NCBI RefSeq assembly: GCF_007829885.1
Contig: NZ_VIWW01000001.1
Span: 4,340,001-4,404,000 of the forward strand
Length of the DNA: 64,000 nucleotides
Origin: Streptomyces brevispora
GTDB lineage: Bacteria; Actinomycetota; Actinomycetes; Streptomycetales; Streptomycetaceae
Direction of reading: 5' to 3'
Shown: one piece after another, positions 35,460-44,378 of the stretch
Position numbering within the stretch: the stretch's first letter is position 1
Layout: every line of letters begins with the position of its first letter
Notes under the pieces: generated by a model
Databases searched by the model: none
The model's input: only the letters and a program-made list of their open reading frames with translations
Told to the model about the DNA's origin: nothing
Program-made: the position numbers and the translations under genes

Positions 35460-36530
35460 ATGTCCGCCCCGTACCCGGCAGGCGAGGGCGAGCTGCCCGG
35501 CCGGATCATGTCCGGCGAGATGGCGGAGCAGCCCGCGGTGCTCCGGCGCATCCTCGACCAGGGGATCCCCGCCATCCGGGCGGTGGCCGCCGAGATCGCG
35601 GCGAGGCGGCCGCGCTTCGTCCTGCTCACCGCCCGCGGCACCTCGGACAACGCCGCGCTCTACGCGAAGTACCTGATCGAGATCACGCTCGGGCTGCCCT
35701 GCGGCCTGGCCTCGATGTCCACCACCACCGCCTACGGCGCGAAACCGGATCTGAAGGACGTCCTGGTCGTCACCGTCAGCCAGTCCGGCGGCTCGCCCGA
35801 CCTGGTGGCGTCCGCCAAGGCCGCGCGCGAGGCCGGTGCGGTGACGCTGGCCGTGACCAACAACCCCGACTCGCCGCTCGTCGCGGTCTCCGAGTACCAC
35901 ATCGACGTCCTGGCGGGTCCGGAGAAGGCCCTGCCGGCCACCAAGACGTACACCGCCTCGTTGCTGTCCCTGTACCTGTTCGTGGTGGGCCTGCGCGGCG
36001 GCGACGGTGCGGCGGCCGCGATCCTTCCTGAGCTCGCCGAGGCGATCCTGGCCCGCGGGGACGAGGTCAAGGCCCTGGCGTCGCGCTACCGCTTTGCCGA
36101 GCGCATGGTCATCACCTCGCGCGGCTACGGCTACCCCACGGCCAAGGAGGCCGCCCTGAAGCTGATGGAGACGAGCTACATCCCCGCTCTGTCCTACTCC
36201 GGCGCCGATCTGCTGCACGGCCCGCTCGCCATGGTCGACAACATCTCCCCGGTGATCGCCGTGGTCACCGACGGCCGGGGCGGCGAGGCCCTCCAGCCGG
36301 TGCTCGACCGGCTGCGCGGACGTGGCGCCGACCTCTTCGTGGTCGGCCCGAAGGCCCAGGTGGCAGCGGCGTCCGCGGGCTTCGTACTGCCGACTGCCGG
36401 GGTCGCCGAGGAGGTCCAGCCGATCCTGGAGATCCTGCCGCTGCAGATGCTGGCGTACGAGGTGACGATCGCCCGCGGCCAGGACCCGGACGCGCCGCGC
36501 GCGCTCGCGAAGGTCACCGAAACGCACTGA
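35460..36530 (+). CDS. SIS-domain sugar isomerase, GlmS-like without glutaminase
   Basis: The 356-aa protein has two SIS domains (TARGTSDNAALYAKYLIEIT, TVSQSGGSPDLV; TSRGYGYPTAKEAALKLMET), matching the isomerase half of GlmS, with AEEVQPILEILPLQMLAYE near the end. Without the glutaminase domain it may act as an ammonia-dependent or deaminating aminosugar-phosphate enzyme (AgaS/FrlB-like). Context beside nagB and a dre site supports an aminosugar-phosphate substrate. GGGAGG precedes the ATG. Confidence 0.85.
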   Translation: MSAPYPAGEGELPGRIMSGEMAEQPAVLRRILDQGIPAIRAVAAEIAARRPRFVLLTARGTSDNAALYAKYLIEITLGLPCGLASMSTTTAYGAKPDLKDVLVVTVSQSGGSPDLVASAKAAREAGAVTLAVTNNPDSPLVAVSEYHIDVLAGPEKALPATKTYTASLLSLYLFVVGLRGGDGAAAAILPELAEAILARGDEVKALASRYRFAERMVITSRGYGYPTAKEAALKLMETSYIPALSYSGADLLHGPLAMVDNISPVIAVVTDGRGGEALQPVLDRLRGRGADLFVVGPKAQVAAASAGFVLPTAGVAEEVQPILEILPLQMLAYEVTIARGQDPDAPRALAKVTETH

Positions 36531-36893
36531 CCGGGCGGCCGGACGGCCCGGAAGACACCCGCGGGCCGCGGCGCCGGGCCGGGACCCTCAGCCCGACCAG
36601 CACCGCAGCCCGGAGCAAGGCCGCCCAGGGGGCGGCCGGTTCGGCCGGCGGTGTGCGGTGCCCCCGGCCTGGGAGAGGTACCGGCGCAGTCAGGGCAGAG
36701 AGCGCGGGTACCTCGTTCCGCTCTCCTGTGCGGGGAGAGCGGAGGTTCCGTCTTGAGCATTGTGGACTAGACCATTCATCCCTGTCCATCCATGGGGCGC
36801 GGTGATTTCCGGCCCTTCTCCCGGCACGTACGGCCGGGCCGTCCGGTTCGGTACCTGTGCACATCCACAGGTACGCTCGCACGCGTGCCCTCC
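36531..36893. other. regulatory gap upstream of the sensor kinase
   Basis: The 363 bases hold a weak terminator (GGCCGCCC/GGGCGGCC at 36619-36637) for the SIS gene, a GGAGAGCGGAGG purine stretch and a dre site. No gene is seen. Confidence 0.6.
36761..36776. promoter_or_regulatory. dre site upstream of the sensor kinase
   Basis: TGTGGACTAGACCATT matches 12 of 16 consensus positions, with the CTAGACCA half intact. It lies 118 bases before the kinase start. Confidence 0.7.
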
Positions 36894-38360
36894 ATGAACG
36901 ACCTCGTCCGCCAGCACACAGCCCTGAGTGACACCGACCTCGAGTGGCTCCACCTGCTGGTCTCGGAGTGGCAACTGCTCTCCGACCTCTCCTTCGCCGA
37001 CCTGGTGCTCTGGGTCCCCACCCGCGACGGCACCCGCTATGTGTCCGTCGCCCAGATGCGGCCCAACACCGGCCCCACCTCGTACCAGGACGACATGGTC
37101 GGCCATCTGGTGCCGCGCGGCCGCCGGCCGCTGCTGGACGCGGCGCTGGACGAGGGCCGGATCGTGCGCGAGGGCGACCCGGAGTGGCGCGAGGAGGTCC
37201 CCGTACGGGTCGAGTCGATCCCCGTGCGCCGGGAGGGCCGCGTGCTGGGTGTCATCGCCCGCAACACCAACCTCCTCACGGTCCGCACCCCGTCCCGGCT
37301 GGAGCTGACCTACCTCCAGTCGGCCTCCGACCTGGCCCAGATGATCGCCGCCGGGTCCTTTCCGTTCCCCGGTCAGCAGGTCGACATGGACGCCTCGCCG
37401 CGGGTCGGTGACGGGCTGGTCCGGCTCGACGCCGACGGCGTCGTCCAGTACGCCAGCCCCAACGGCCTCTCCGCGTACCACCGTCTCGGACTCGCCTCCG
37501 ACCTGGTCGGGCAGCACCTCGGCGGGATCACCGCCGAACTCGCGCCCTCCCGCGGGCCGGTGGACGAGGCGCTGGTCAAAATGGCCAGCGGTTACGCGCC
37601 CCGTGAGTTCGAGGTCGAGTGCGCGGGCGGTGTGATCCAGCTCCGGGCGATCCCGCTCAAGCCCAAGGGGGTCCGGATCGGCTCCCTGGTCCTGCTCCGT
37701 GACGTCACGGAACTGCGGCGCCGCGAGCGCGAGTTGATCACCAAGGACGCCACCATCCGGGAGATCCACCACCGGGTGAAGAACAACCTCCAGACGGTGG
37801 CCGCCCTGTTGCGGCTGCAGGCCCGCCGGATGGACTCCGAGCAGGGCCGTGAGGCGCTCAACGAGGCGGTGCGGCGCGTCGGCTCGATCGCCATCGTGCA
37901 TGAGACGCTGTCTCAGAATCTGGACGAGCGGGTGGAGTTCGACGAGATCGCCGACCGGGTCATCGCCATGGTCGCCGAGATCTCGCCCGGAAAGGTGACC
38001 TGCCGCCGCTCGGGACGCTTCGGCATCCTCGACGCCGAAGTGGCCACCCCGCTGGCGATGGTCCTCACCGAAGTGCTGCAGAACGCGCTGGAGCACGCAT
38101 TCGGAGTCGCCGAGTCCGGCACGGTCGAGGTCTCCGTGGTGCGGGGCGGTTCGCCCACCGAGGGCCGGCTGCTGATCACCGTTCAGGACGACGGGTGCGG
38201 CCTGCCCGAGGGGTTCGACCCGCAGCGGGCCGGCAACCTGGGGCTCCAGATCGTGCGGACGCTGGTGGAGGGCGAGTTGAGCGGGACGTTCGGCATGGTG
38301 CCGGGACCCGAGAGCGGCACCCAGGTCATCCTCGACATCCCGGTCCGCGCCGACAAGTAG
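36894..38360 (+). CDS. PdtaS-type sensor histidine kinase
   Basis: The 488-aa cytoplasmic kinase has an N-terminal GAF-like HK sensor domain (FADLVLWVPTRDGTRYVSVA), a PAS domain (VRLDADGVVQYASPNGLSAY), and the HWE/HisKA_2 phosphoacceptor (IREIHHRVKNNLQTVAALL) with a HATPase domain (TEVLQNALEHAF). This is the architecture of mycobacterial PdtaS, whose partner PdtaR is an ANTAR RNA-binding regulator. No response regulator is adjacent. GTG 36885 is an alternative start. Confidence 0.9.
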   Translation: MNDLVRQHTALSDTDLEWLHLLVSEWQLLSDLSFADLVLWVPTRDGTRYVSVAQMRPNTGPTSYQDDMVGHLVPRGRRPLLDAALDEGRIVREGDPEWREEVPVRVESIPVRREGRVLGVIARNTNLLTVRTPSRLELTYLQSASDLAQMIAAGSFPFPGQQVDMDASPRVGDGLVRLDADGVVQYASPNGLSAYHRLGLASDLVGQHLGGITAELAPSRGPVDEALVKMASGYAPREFEVECAGGVIQLRAIPLKPKGVRIGSLVLLRDVTELRRRERELITKDATIREIHHRVKNNLQTVAALLRLQARRMDSEQGREALNEAVRRVGSIAIVHETLSQNLDERVEFDEIADRVIAMVAEISPGKVTCRRSGRFGILDAEVATPLAMVLTEVLQNALEHAFGVAESGTVEVSVVRGGSPTEGRLLITVQDDGCGLPEGFDPQRAGNLGLQIVRTLVEGELSGTFGMVPGPESGTQVILDIPVRADK

Positions 38361-38392
38361 CATCCGGCCCCGCTGCCGGACACACGCACAGC

Positions 38393-38429
38393 AGGAAGCC
38401 CGGACCGTTGGTCACGATCCGGGCTTCCT
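38393..38429 (+). terminator. terminator of the sensor kinase
   Basis: AGGAAGCCCGGA (38393-38404) pairs perfectly with 38418-38429, 33 bases after the stop. Confidence 0.85.
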
Positions 38430-38535
38430 GGTCAAGCGTGCGTTTCGGGGGTACTGCGCGCTGCGACTCGGGGGGCGGGGTGATGCGTACACTCCGTACG
38501 CGCCGCCTGGCTGAGGTTCGTAGCGGTGGCGTCGG

Positions 38536-38793
38536 TCAGGCGCTGGCGTTGCGCGCCCGGTTGCGAGCGGCGCGGCGCTTCATTGCGCGGCGCTCGTCCT
38601 CGCTGAGGCCACCCCAGACGCCGGAGTCCTGGCCGGACTCGAGCGCCCACTGCAGGCACTGCTCCATGACGGGGCAGCGACGGCAGACGGCCTTGGCTTC
38701 CTCGATCTGCAGCAGCGCAGGACCGGTGTTGCCGATGGGGAAGAACAGCTCCGGGTCTTCCTCACGACAAACGGCGTTGTGACGCCAGTCCAT
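38536..38793 (-). CDS. wblE: WhiB-family iron-sulfur regulator, WblE/WhiB1 type
   Basis: The 85-aa protein binds a 4Fe-4S cluster through four cysteines (Cys9, Cys37, Cys40, Cys46: CRRCPVMEQC), followed by the GVWGG turn and a basic C-terminal tail for DNA. The sequence and the neighbouring PdtaS-like kinase match WhiB1 of mycobacteria and WblE of Streptomyces, which act with the housekeeping sigma factor and react with nitric oxide. It converges with the kinase gene. Confidence 0.94.
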   Translation of the reverse strand: MDWRHNAVCREEDPELFFPIGNTGPALLQIEEAKAVCRRCPVMEQCLQWALESGQDSGVWGGLSEDERRAMKRRAARNRARNASA

Positions 38794-39112
38794 GGCTGCT
38801 ACCTCTCCTTGGTATTACGTACTGTGGCTTGTGAATGTGAACGCTTTCACGAATCCCCCCGCAGGTGTAGGTCCGACGCCCAGATGAACTGGATGTGGTC
38901 CTGTGAAGTGAGGAGGGGTTCTGGCTCTCAGTGGAGGCCGTTGTTGCGGGCCGTCCCGATCGCCATGTAGAGATTCGCAAACCTCGGCGACGGATACAAC
39001 CCCTTCTGGAAACTTTTTTTTGATTCCTCGGTGTCGACTAGGTCACAGCCGTACTTCTAGAGGGTGGAAGCCAGTCCAAACGTTCGAGTTAAAGGACTTT
39101 GGTCCCTTCCAC
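38794..39112. other. long upstream region of wblE
   Basis: These 319 bases between wblE and the lipid-kinase gene hold the CRP-type site and an A-rich run (AAAAAAAAGTTTCC on the minus strand near 39015). The GC content is lower than in the genes around it. No coding region is supported; a long untranslated leader for wblE is likely. Confidence 0.6.
38836..38851. promoter_or_regulatory. CRP-type site upstream of wblE
   Basis: TGTGAACGCTTTCACG fits TGTGA-N6-TCACA with one mismatch. It lies 43 bases before the ATG. Mycobacterial whiB1 is known to be CRP-controlled, so the site is plausible. Confidence 0.55.
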
Positions 39113-40081
39113 TCACACAATCACACGCAGTGCACGGCGTACGCCTGTGAACGTCACACTCGTACGCAGTCCCAGGTGGTCGCCGTCCATCTGGAAGGGC
39201 AGTGGAGCCTTTGAATGCAAGGTGAAGTCCGTGAGGTCATGCCGTGAAACCGCGTGCTTGCCGTGCGGGCCCTTTTCGGGACTCGAAGTGAGCAGCTGGG
39301 TGGCGTAGCGGGTGACCGCCGCCGTCGACAGTCGTCGCAGGCCGAGGACGTCCAGGGCGGTGTCGAACGAGGCCTTCGGGGAGGCGTATATCGGGCGGTT
39401 CCCCAGGTAGGTCCAGGGTGCCGTATTGCAGATTATGGAGAGCGCGAGATCGGTGACCGGGTCCTGGCCGGGGACCTCGAGTGTGATCATTCCGTTCCGC
39501 CGGTGCGGTTCCTCGACGAATTGGCGGAGCACCTGTCGGACGTACAGCGCATGGGTCGACCGCTTGCCCTGTTCGCGCCGTTGTTCGACCCGGCCGATGA
39601 CACCGGCGTCGAATCCGAGGCCGGCGCAGAAGGTGAACCAGCGTTCCGGAACCGATTCGTCCTCGGTGCCGGGTGTACCGGCCGCCAGGCCGAGGCCGAC
39701 GGTGCGCTCCGTGTGATTGGCCAGCGCGTCCAGAATGGCGCCGGTCGCCTCCACCGCGTCGTTGGGCAGACCGAGCGCGCGTGCGAAGACATTGGTGGAG
39801 CCACCGGGAACCACGGCGAGCTTCGGCAGGTTGTCTATGTCGGGGCCGTTGTGCAGCAGGCCGTTCACGACCTCGTTGACCGTGCCGTCGCCGCCGAGTG
39901 CCACCACGAGATCGATGTCGTCGCTGTCGGCGGCCTGACGCCCCAGATCGCGGGCGTGCCCGCGGTACTCGGTGGTCACGGCCTCCAGCTTCATCTCGCT
40001 GGCCAGTGCATGAATGAGCACGTCACGGGTACGCGCACTGGTGGTGGTAGCAGCTGGATTGACCACAAGAAGTGCGCGCAT
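39113..40081 (-). CDS. diacylglycerol kinase family lipid kinase
   Basis: The 322-aa protein has the DAGK catalytic domain: nucleotide-binding VVALGGDGTVNEVVNGLL and VVPGGSTNVFARALGLP, and the C-terminal beta-sandwich half. Members phosphorylate diacylglycerol or related lipids such as sphingosine; which one is unknown here. Confidence 0.92.
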   Translation of the reverse strand: MRALLVVNPAATTTSARTRDVLIHALASEMKLEAVTTEYRGHARDLGRQAADSDDIDLVVALGGDGTVNEVVNGLLHNGPDIDNLPKLAVVPGGSTNVFARALGLPNDAVEATGAILDALANHTERTVGLGLAAGTPGTEDESVPERWFTFCAGLGFDAGVIGRVEQRREQGKRSTHALYVRQVLRQFVEEPHRRNGMITLEVPGQDPVTDLALSIICNTAPWTYLGNRPIYASPKASFDTALDVLGLRRLSTAAVTRYATQLLTSSPEKGPHGKHAVSRHDLTDFTLHSKAPLPFQMDGDHLGLRTSVTFTGVRRALRVIV

Positions 40082-40244
40082 GACCGCCAGACTACCTACC
40101 GCGGGGTATCGGTCTGTAGTCCCGCCCGGTGACCTTCACGCACGGTGACGATCCGGGCGCGGTGGGGCGACCGGAGCCGCCACGTTCCGGTGGTGTCGCG
40201 ACCCCGGCTTCGCTTTCGCGGGCCCGGGATGCCAACCTGCAAGG

Positions 40245-40706
40245 GTGAGTACTCAGCAGAACGCGCCCTCGTCGATGCCGCTGGCCGAACCGCCGAAGCC
40301 GGCCAGGCTCACGCTCGTGGCCGGACTCAACGCCCTCGAAGGCGCGACCCTCGTCATCGGCGGGATCTACATGCTGGTCATGGGGCTGCTGGGTCGCCCC
40401 GACAGCCCGCAACAGGCCGAAATGGGCGGTCTGACGCTGATCGCCCTCGGGCTGATCCCGCTGTTCGCCGCCCGCGGACTGCTGCTGCGGCGCAGCTGGA
40501 GCCGCGGCCCGGCCCTCATCACCCAGATCGTCGCGCTGCCGGTGGCGTGGACGCTGCTGCGGTCCCACGGCGTGTTGATCCCGGCCGGGATCGTCCTCGC
40601 GGCGGGGTCGCTGACCGCGCTGTACCAGCTGGCAAGGCCGGCGACGATCGAGGCCCTCGGCATCCGCCGGCCGGGCACGGCGCCCGACACCGACCCCGAC
40701 GCCTGA
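40245..40706 (+). CDS. small integral membrane protein
   Basis: The 153-aa protein has four hydrophobic segments (VAGLNALEGATLVIGGIYML, GGLTLIALGLIPLFAARGLL, ALITQIVALPVAWTLL, GVLIPAGIVLAAGSLTALYQ) and a short polar tail. I do not recognise a named family. GTG 40245 directly follows AAGG, so the start is not firm. Confidence 0.8.
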   Translation: MSTQQNAPSSMPLAEPPKPARLTLVAGLNALEGATLVIGGIYMLVMGLLGRPDSPQQAEMGGLTLIALGLIPLFAARGLLLRRSWSRGPALITQIVALPVAWTLLRSHGVLIPAGIVLAAGSLTALYQLARPATIEALGIRRPGTAPDTDPDA

Positions 40707-40801
40707 CAGCTGCGCGAGGCAGCGCGGGCGCGCTTCGCAGGCCCGGGGCGGATGGCCGCGGGGGGCGCGGACACCGGTCTCCCGGGCCGCGCACCGTCCG
40801 G

Positions 40802-41782
40802 CTACTCCTCGACGAGCAGCCGCTCGCGCAGCTGCGCCAGGGTGCGGGCCAGCAGTCGCGAGACATGCATCTGCGAGATGCCGACCTCCTGCGCGATCTG
40901 CGACTGGGTCATGTTGCCGAAGAACCGCAGCAACAGGATCCGCTTCTCCCGCGGCGGCAGGTCCTCCAGCAGCGGCTTGAGCGACTCCCGGTACTCGACC
41001 CCCTCCAGCGCCTCGTCCTCGGAACCGAGCGTGTCCGCGACCGCGGGGGACTCGTCGTCCGTGTCCGGCACGTCCAGTGAGAGCGTGCTGTAGGCATTGG
41101 CCGATTCCAGGCCCTCGAGGACCTCTTCCTCGGAGATGCCGAGCCGCTCCGCCAGCTCGTGCACCGTGGGCGAACGGCCGTGCTGCTGGGAGAGCTCCGC
41201 GGTCGCCGTGGTCAGCGAGAGCCGCAGCTCCTGGAGGCGGCGCGGCACCCGCACCGCCCAGCCCTTGTCACGGAAATGGCGCTTGATCTCACCGACGACG
41301 GTGGGCGTCGCGTACGTCGAGAACTCGACGCCCCGCTCCGGATCGAACCGGTCCACCGACTTGATCAGGCCGATCGTGGCGACCTGGGTCAGATCGTCCA
41401 GCGGCTCGCCCCGGTTGCGGAAGCGCCGGGCCAGGTGCTCCACGAGCGGCAGATGCATCCGCACCAGCCGATTGCGCAGTTCGGCCTTCGCGGCCGAGCC
41501 GTCGGGAAGCTTGCCCAGCTCGATGAACAACGCCCGCGCCCCGCTGCGGTCGTGTGGATCGTGGTGCACGTGCTCGCTCATCTGGCCTGCCCGCTCCGCC
41601 TGCGACTGCTCCACCACGACCGTACGGCCGGCGGGCCCGTCCGCCCCGTCCACCGCACGGGGAAGGTCCGCCCCGTCCACCGGATGAGTCAGGGCCTGCT
41701 GCTCCGGGATGCCTGCTGAGTGCACCACCCCTGGTCGGATCGTCTCGTCCCGCACAGGACCGTCCCCGTTCCCGTTGCTCAC
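40802..41782 (-). CDS. sigH: SigB/SigF-family stress sigma factor, SigH type
   Basis: The 326-aa sigma factor has a ~95-residue N-terminal extension, region 2 (DLTQVATIGLIKSVDRFDPE, RGVEFSTYATPTVVGEIKRH), region 3 and region 4 (LPPREKRILLLRFFGNMTQSQ, HVSRLLARTLAQLRERL). S. coelicolor SigH has a similar extension and several N-terminal isoforms; internal starts such as that before MSEHVHHDPHDRSG could give shorter forms. The GTG overlaps the anti-sigma stop (GTGA). It likely responds to osmotic stress and development. Confidence 0.9.
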   Translation of the reverse strand: MSNGNGDGPVRDETIRPGVVHSAGIPEQQALTHPVDGADLPRAVDGADGPAGRTVVVEQSQAERAGQMSEHVHHDPHDRSGARALFIELGKLPDGSAAKAELRNRLVRMHLPLVEHLARRFRNRGEPLDDLTQVATIGLIKSVDRFDPERGVEFSTYATPTVVGEIKRHFRDKGWAVRVPRRLQELRLSLTTATAELSQQHGRSPTVHELAERLGISEEEVLEGLESANAYSTLSLDVPDTDDESPAVADTLGSEDEALEGVEYRESLKPLLEDLPPREKRILLLRFFGNMTQSQIAQEVGISQMHVSRLLARTLAQLRERLLVEE

Positions 41783-42192
41783 GCCGGCCCGGGTCCCGCG
41801 CCGCGCTGTTTGTACAGGCTGATGCTGACCGTCCGGTCATCGGCGACCGTGGAGTCGACCTTTCCTGCCAGTGCGGAGAGCACCGTCCAGGCGAAGGTGT
41901 CGCGCTCCGGGGCCCGCCCGTCCGTGGTGGGGGCCGAAACCGTCACCTCGAGAGAATCGTCGATGAGACGGAAGACGCAGCTGAGGACGGAGCCGGGCAC
42001 GGCCTGCTGAAGCAGGATCGCGCAGGCCTCGTCGACCGCGATGCGAAGATCCTCGATCTCGTCGAGAGTGAAGTCCAAGCGCGCTGCGAGACCGGCCGTG
42101 GCCGTACGCAGCACCGACAGGTAGGCACCCGCAGCGGGCAGCCGGACCTCTACGAAGTCCTGATTCCCGGGCTCGCCTGCGATCTGGGACAC
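41779..42192 (-). CDS. RsbW-like anti-sigma factor of SigH
   Basis: The 137-aa protein is a GHKL-fold ATPase/kinase: the N-box-like FTLDEIEDLRIAVDEACAIL and a late SALAGKVDSTVADDRTVSISL stretch. It corresponds in position to UshX/PrsH upstream of sigH, which holds SigH inactive. GTG 42192 has GGAGG 5 bases before it; TTG 42204 is less likely. Confidence 0.9.
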   Translation of the reverse strand: MSQIAGEPGNQDFVEVRLPAAGAYLSVLRTATAGLAARLDFTLDEIEDLRIAVDEACAILLQQAVPGSVLSCVFRLIDDSLEVTVSAPTTDGRAPERDTFAWTVLSALAGKVDSTVADDRTVSISLYKQRGAGPGPA

Positions 42193-42412
42193 CCTCACCT
42201 CCAAGGTGGCACAAACTCATTCGAGGATCCGGGAAGAGTGCCCGGAGCCATGTGGTACGTCTTCGGTTCTTGGTCCGGCGACGCTATCGCGATCCATGAT
42301 GCCGTGTCGCCAAGACCCCGTCCCATGACTGTCACTCATGGTAAGCACATGGGCACACACAGTGGCTAGGGGTCTGTGACGGTCAATTACGAACAACAGG
42401 CGCCGGTTTGAC

Positions 42413-42438
42413 GTACCCAGACGTCAGACGATCGAACC
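42413..42438 (-). promoter_or_regulatory. candidate SigB/SigH-type promoter of the sigH operon
   Basis: On the minus strand GGTT, 16 bases, GGGTAC fits GNNT-N14-16-GGGTAC. It reads toward the anti-sigma gene 221 bases on and overlaps the end of the UBP gene. Confidence 0.5.
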
Positions 42439-42684
42439 GTCCTCGAAGCACCAGCGCCAGCTTTCGCCGGGTTCGAAACTTCGCATCACTGGGTGACCGG
42501 TGTCCTCGAAGTGCGTGGTGGCGTGCTGCAGGGGTGACGAATCACAGCAGCCGATATGGCCGCAGGCCAGGCAGAGTCGCAGCTGTACGGGTTGGGTGCC
42601 CGCTGCCCGGCATTCGAGACAGGTCTCGCTGAGGGGCACGGGCTCAGGGCGCGGCAGGTCTGATACGTGCGAGCACTCACTCAT
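42424..42684 (-). CDS. UBP-type zinc-finger protein
   Basis: The 86-aa protein is a free-standing ZnF-UBP domain: CLECRAAGTQPVQLRLCLAC, CGHIGCCDSS and HATTHFEDTGHPVMRSFEPG, with Cys/His zinc ligands and the WRWCFED end. In bacteria such domains are of unknown role; there is no ubiquitin here. It is divergent from the antiporter with 35 bases between starts. Confidence 0.92.
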   Translation of the reverse strand: MSECSHVSDLPRPEPVPLSETCLECRAAGTQPVQLRLCLACGHIGCCDSSPLQHATTHFEDTGHPVMRSFEPGESWRWCFEDGSIV

Positions 42685-42719
42685 GATTGCCAGGTTACGA
42701 CGGATGCGAGGACCGTGAG

Positions 42720-44321
42720 ATGTACGCATTGCCGCTGGTGGCACTGGTCGCGGCCAGTGCGGCGATGGCGGGGCTGGCCCGCCGTACGCCGGTGCCCGCC
42801 CCACTGTTGCTGGTGGCCATGGGGCTGATCGGCTCGTATGTGCCGGGGGTGCCGACGTACACGCTGAGCGCGCACATCGTCCTGCCGCTCCTGCTGCCAC
42901 CGCTGCTCTACACGGCCGCCGTCGACAGCTCCTACCTGGACCTGCGGGCCAATCTCCGCCCCGTCGCGCTGCTCTCCGTCGGCTATGTGCTGTTCGCGAC
43001 CTTCGCGGTCGGCTGGCTGGCGTACCGGCTGGTGCCCGATCTGCCGCTCACCGCGGCACTGGTGCTGGGCGCCGTGATCGCCCCGCCGGACGCGGTCACG
43101 GCCGCGGCCATCGCCCGCAGGGTCGGCCTGCCGGCCCGGGTCACGACGATCCTCCAGGGCGAGTCCCTGGTGAACGACGCCACCGCGATCACCGCGTACA
43201 AGGTGGCGCTGGCCGCGGCCGTCGGCGAGGGGATGAGCTGGGGCGCCGGCATCGGCGAGTTCTTCCTCGCGGCGGTCGGCGGTGTCGGGGTCGGCCTGGT
43301 GCTCATGGTGCCGCTGCACTGGCTCCGTACGCACCTGAAGGAGGCGCTGCTCCAGAACACCCTGTCGCTCCTGATCCCCTTCGTGGCGTACGCGGCGGCC
43401 GAACGCGTGCACGCCTCGGGGGTGCTCGCGGTGGTCGTCGTCGCGCTCTATCTGGGCCACCGGGCCTGGCAGGTGGACTTCGCGACCAGGCTCCAGGAGG
43501 CAGCCGTCTGGAAGATGGTCGCCTTCGTCCTGGAGTCCGCGGTCTTCGCCCTGATCGGCCTCCAGCTGCCCTTCGTACTGAGGGGGCTCGGTGCGTACGC
43601 CGTCGTGGACACCGTCTGGTACGCGGTGGCGGTGTTCCTGGCGGTCGTCGTGGTCCGGTTCGTCTGGGTCTATCCTGCGACCTACCTGCCCCGGTGGATG
43701 TCGAAACGGATCAGGGACCGGGAACCCGAGACCGACTGGACCGCGCCGCTGATCGTCGGCTGGGCCGGGATGCGCGGCGTCGTCTCGCTCGCCATCGCCT
43801 TCTCCATCCCGACGCTCACGGCCGGCGGCGCGCACTTCCCGGCCCGCAACCTGGTGCTCTTCCTGACGTTCACCACGGTCATCGGCACCCTGGTCGTGCA
43901 GGGGCTCACGCTGCCGCTCCTGGTGCGTGTACTGAGGCTTCCCGGGCGCGACCTGCAGACCGAGACGCTCGCCGAGGCACAGGCGCAGAGCGAGGCCTCC
44001 GCGGCCGCGGAGGCGCGGCTGGAGGAGCTGCTCACCGACGAGCGCAACCAGCTGCCCCAGCCGCTCGTCGACCGGCTGCGCACCGTCCTGGAGCGGCGCC
44101 GCAACGCCGTCTGGGAGCGGCTGGGGGCGTCGAATCCGGTGACGGGGGAGTCGGCGGACGACACCTACCGGCGGCTGGCCGGCGAGATGATCGCGGCCGA
44201 GCGCGAGGTCTTCGTACGGCTGCGGGACGAGCGGGCCATCGACGACGAGATGCTGCGGACCCTGCTCAGGCGCCTCGACCTGGAGGAGGCGGCGGCCTAC
44301 CGGGAGGAGGCGGACGGCTGA
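42720..44321 (+). CDS. CPA1-family Na+/H+ antiporter
   Basis: The 533-aa protein has about 12 membrane segments, with APPDAVTAAAIARRVGLP and GESLVNDATAITAYKVALA supplying the CPA1 ion-binding acidic residues. A ~115-residue charged C-terminal tail is probably regulatory. GAGGA precedes the ATG. Confidence 0.93.
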   Translation: MYALPLVALVAASAAMAGLARRTPVPAPLLLVAMGLIGSYVPGVPTYTLSAHIVLPLLLPPLLYTAAVDSSYLDLRANLRPVALLSVGYVLFATFAVGWLAYRLVPDLPLTAALVLGAVIAPPDAVTAAAIARRVGLPARVTTILQGESLVNDATAITAYKVALAAAVGEGMSWGAGIGEFFLAAVGGVGVGLVLMVPLHWLRTHLKEALLQNTLSLLIPFVAYAAAERVHASGVLAVVVVALYLGHRAWQVDFATRLQEAAVWKMVAFVLESAVFALIGLQLPFVLRGLGAYAVVDTVWYAVAVFLAVVVVRFVWVYPATYLPRWMSKRIRDREPETDWTAPLIVGWAGMRGVVSLAIAFSIPTLTAGGAHFPARNLVLFLTFTTVIGTLVVQGLTLPLLVRVLRLPGRDLQTETLAEAQAQSEASAAAEARLEELLTDERNQLPQPLVDRLRTVLERRRNAVWERLGASNPVTGESADDTYRRLAGEMIAAEREVFVRLRDERAIDDEMLRTLLRRLDLEEAAAYREEADG

Positions 44322-44378
44322 GGGGCTGCCGGGTGACCTCGGACCGTGAAGCGTGCGTGCCAGGGCGCGGCCGCCCGG

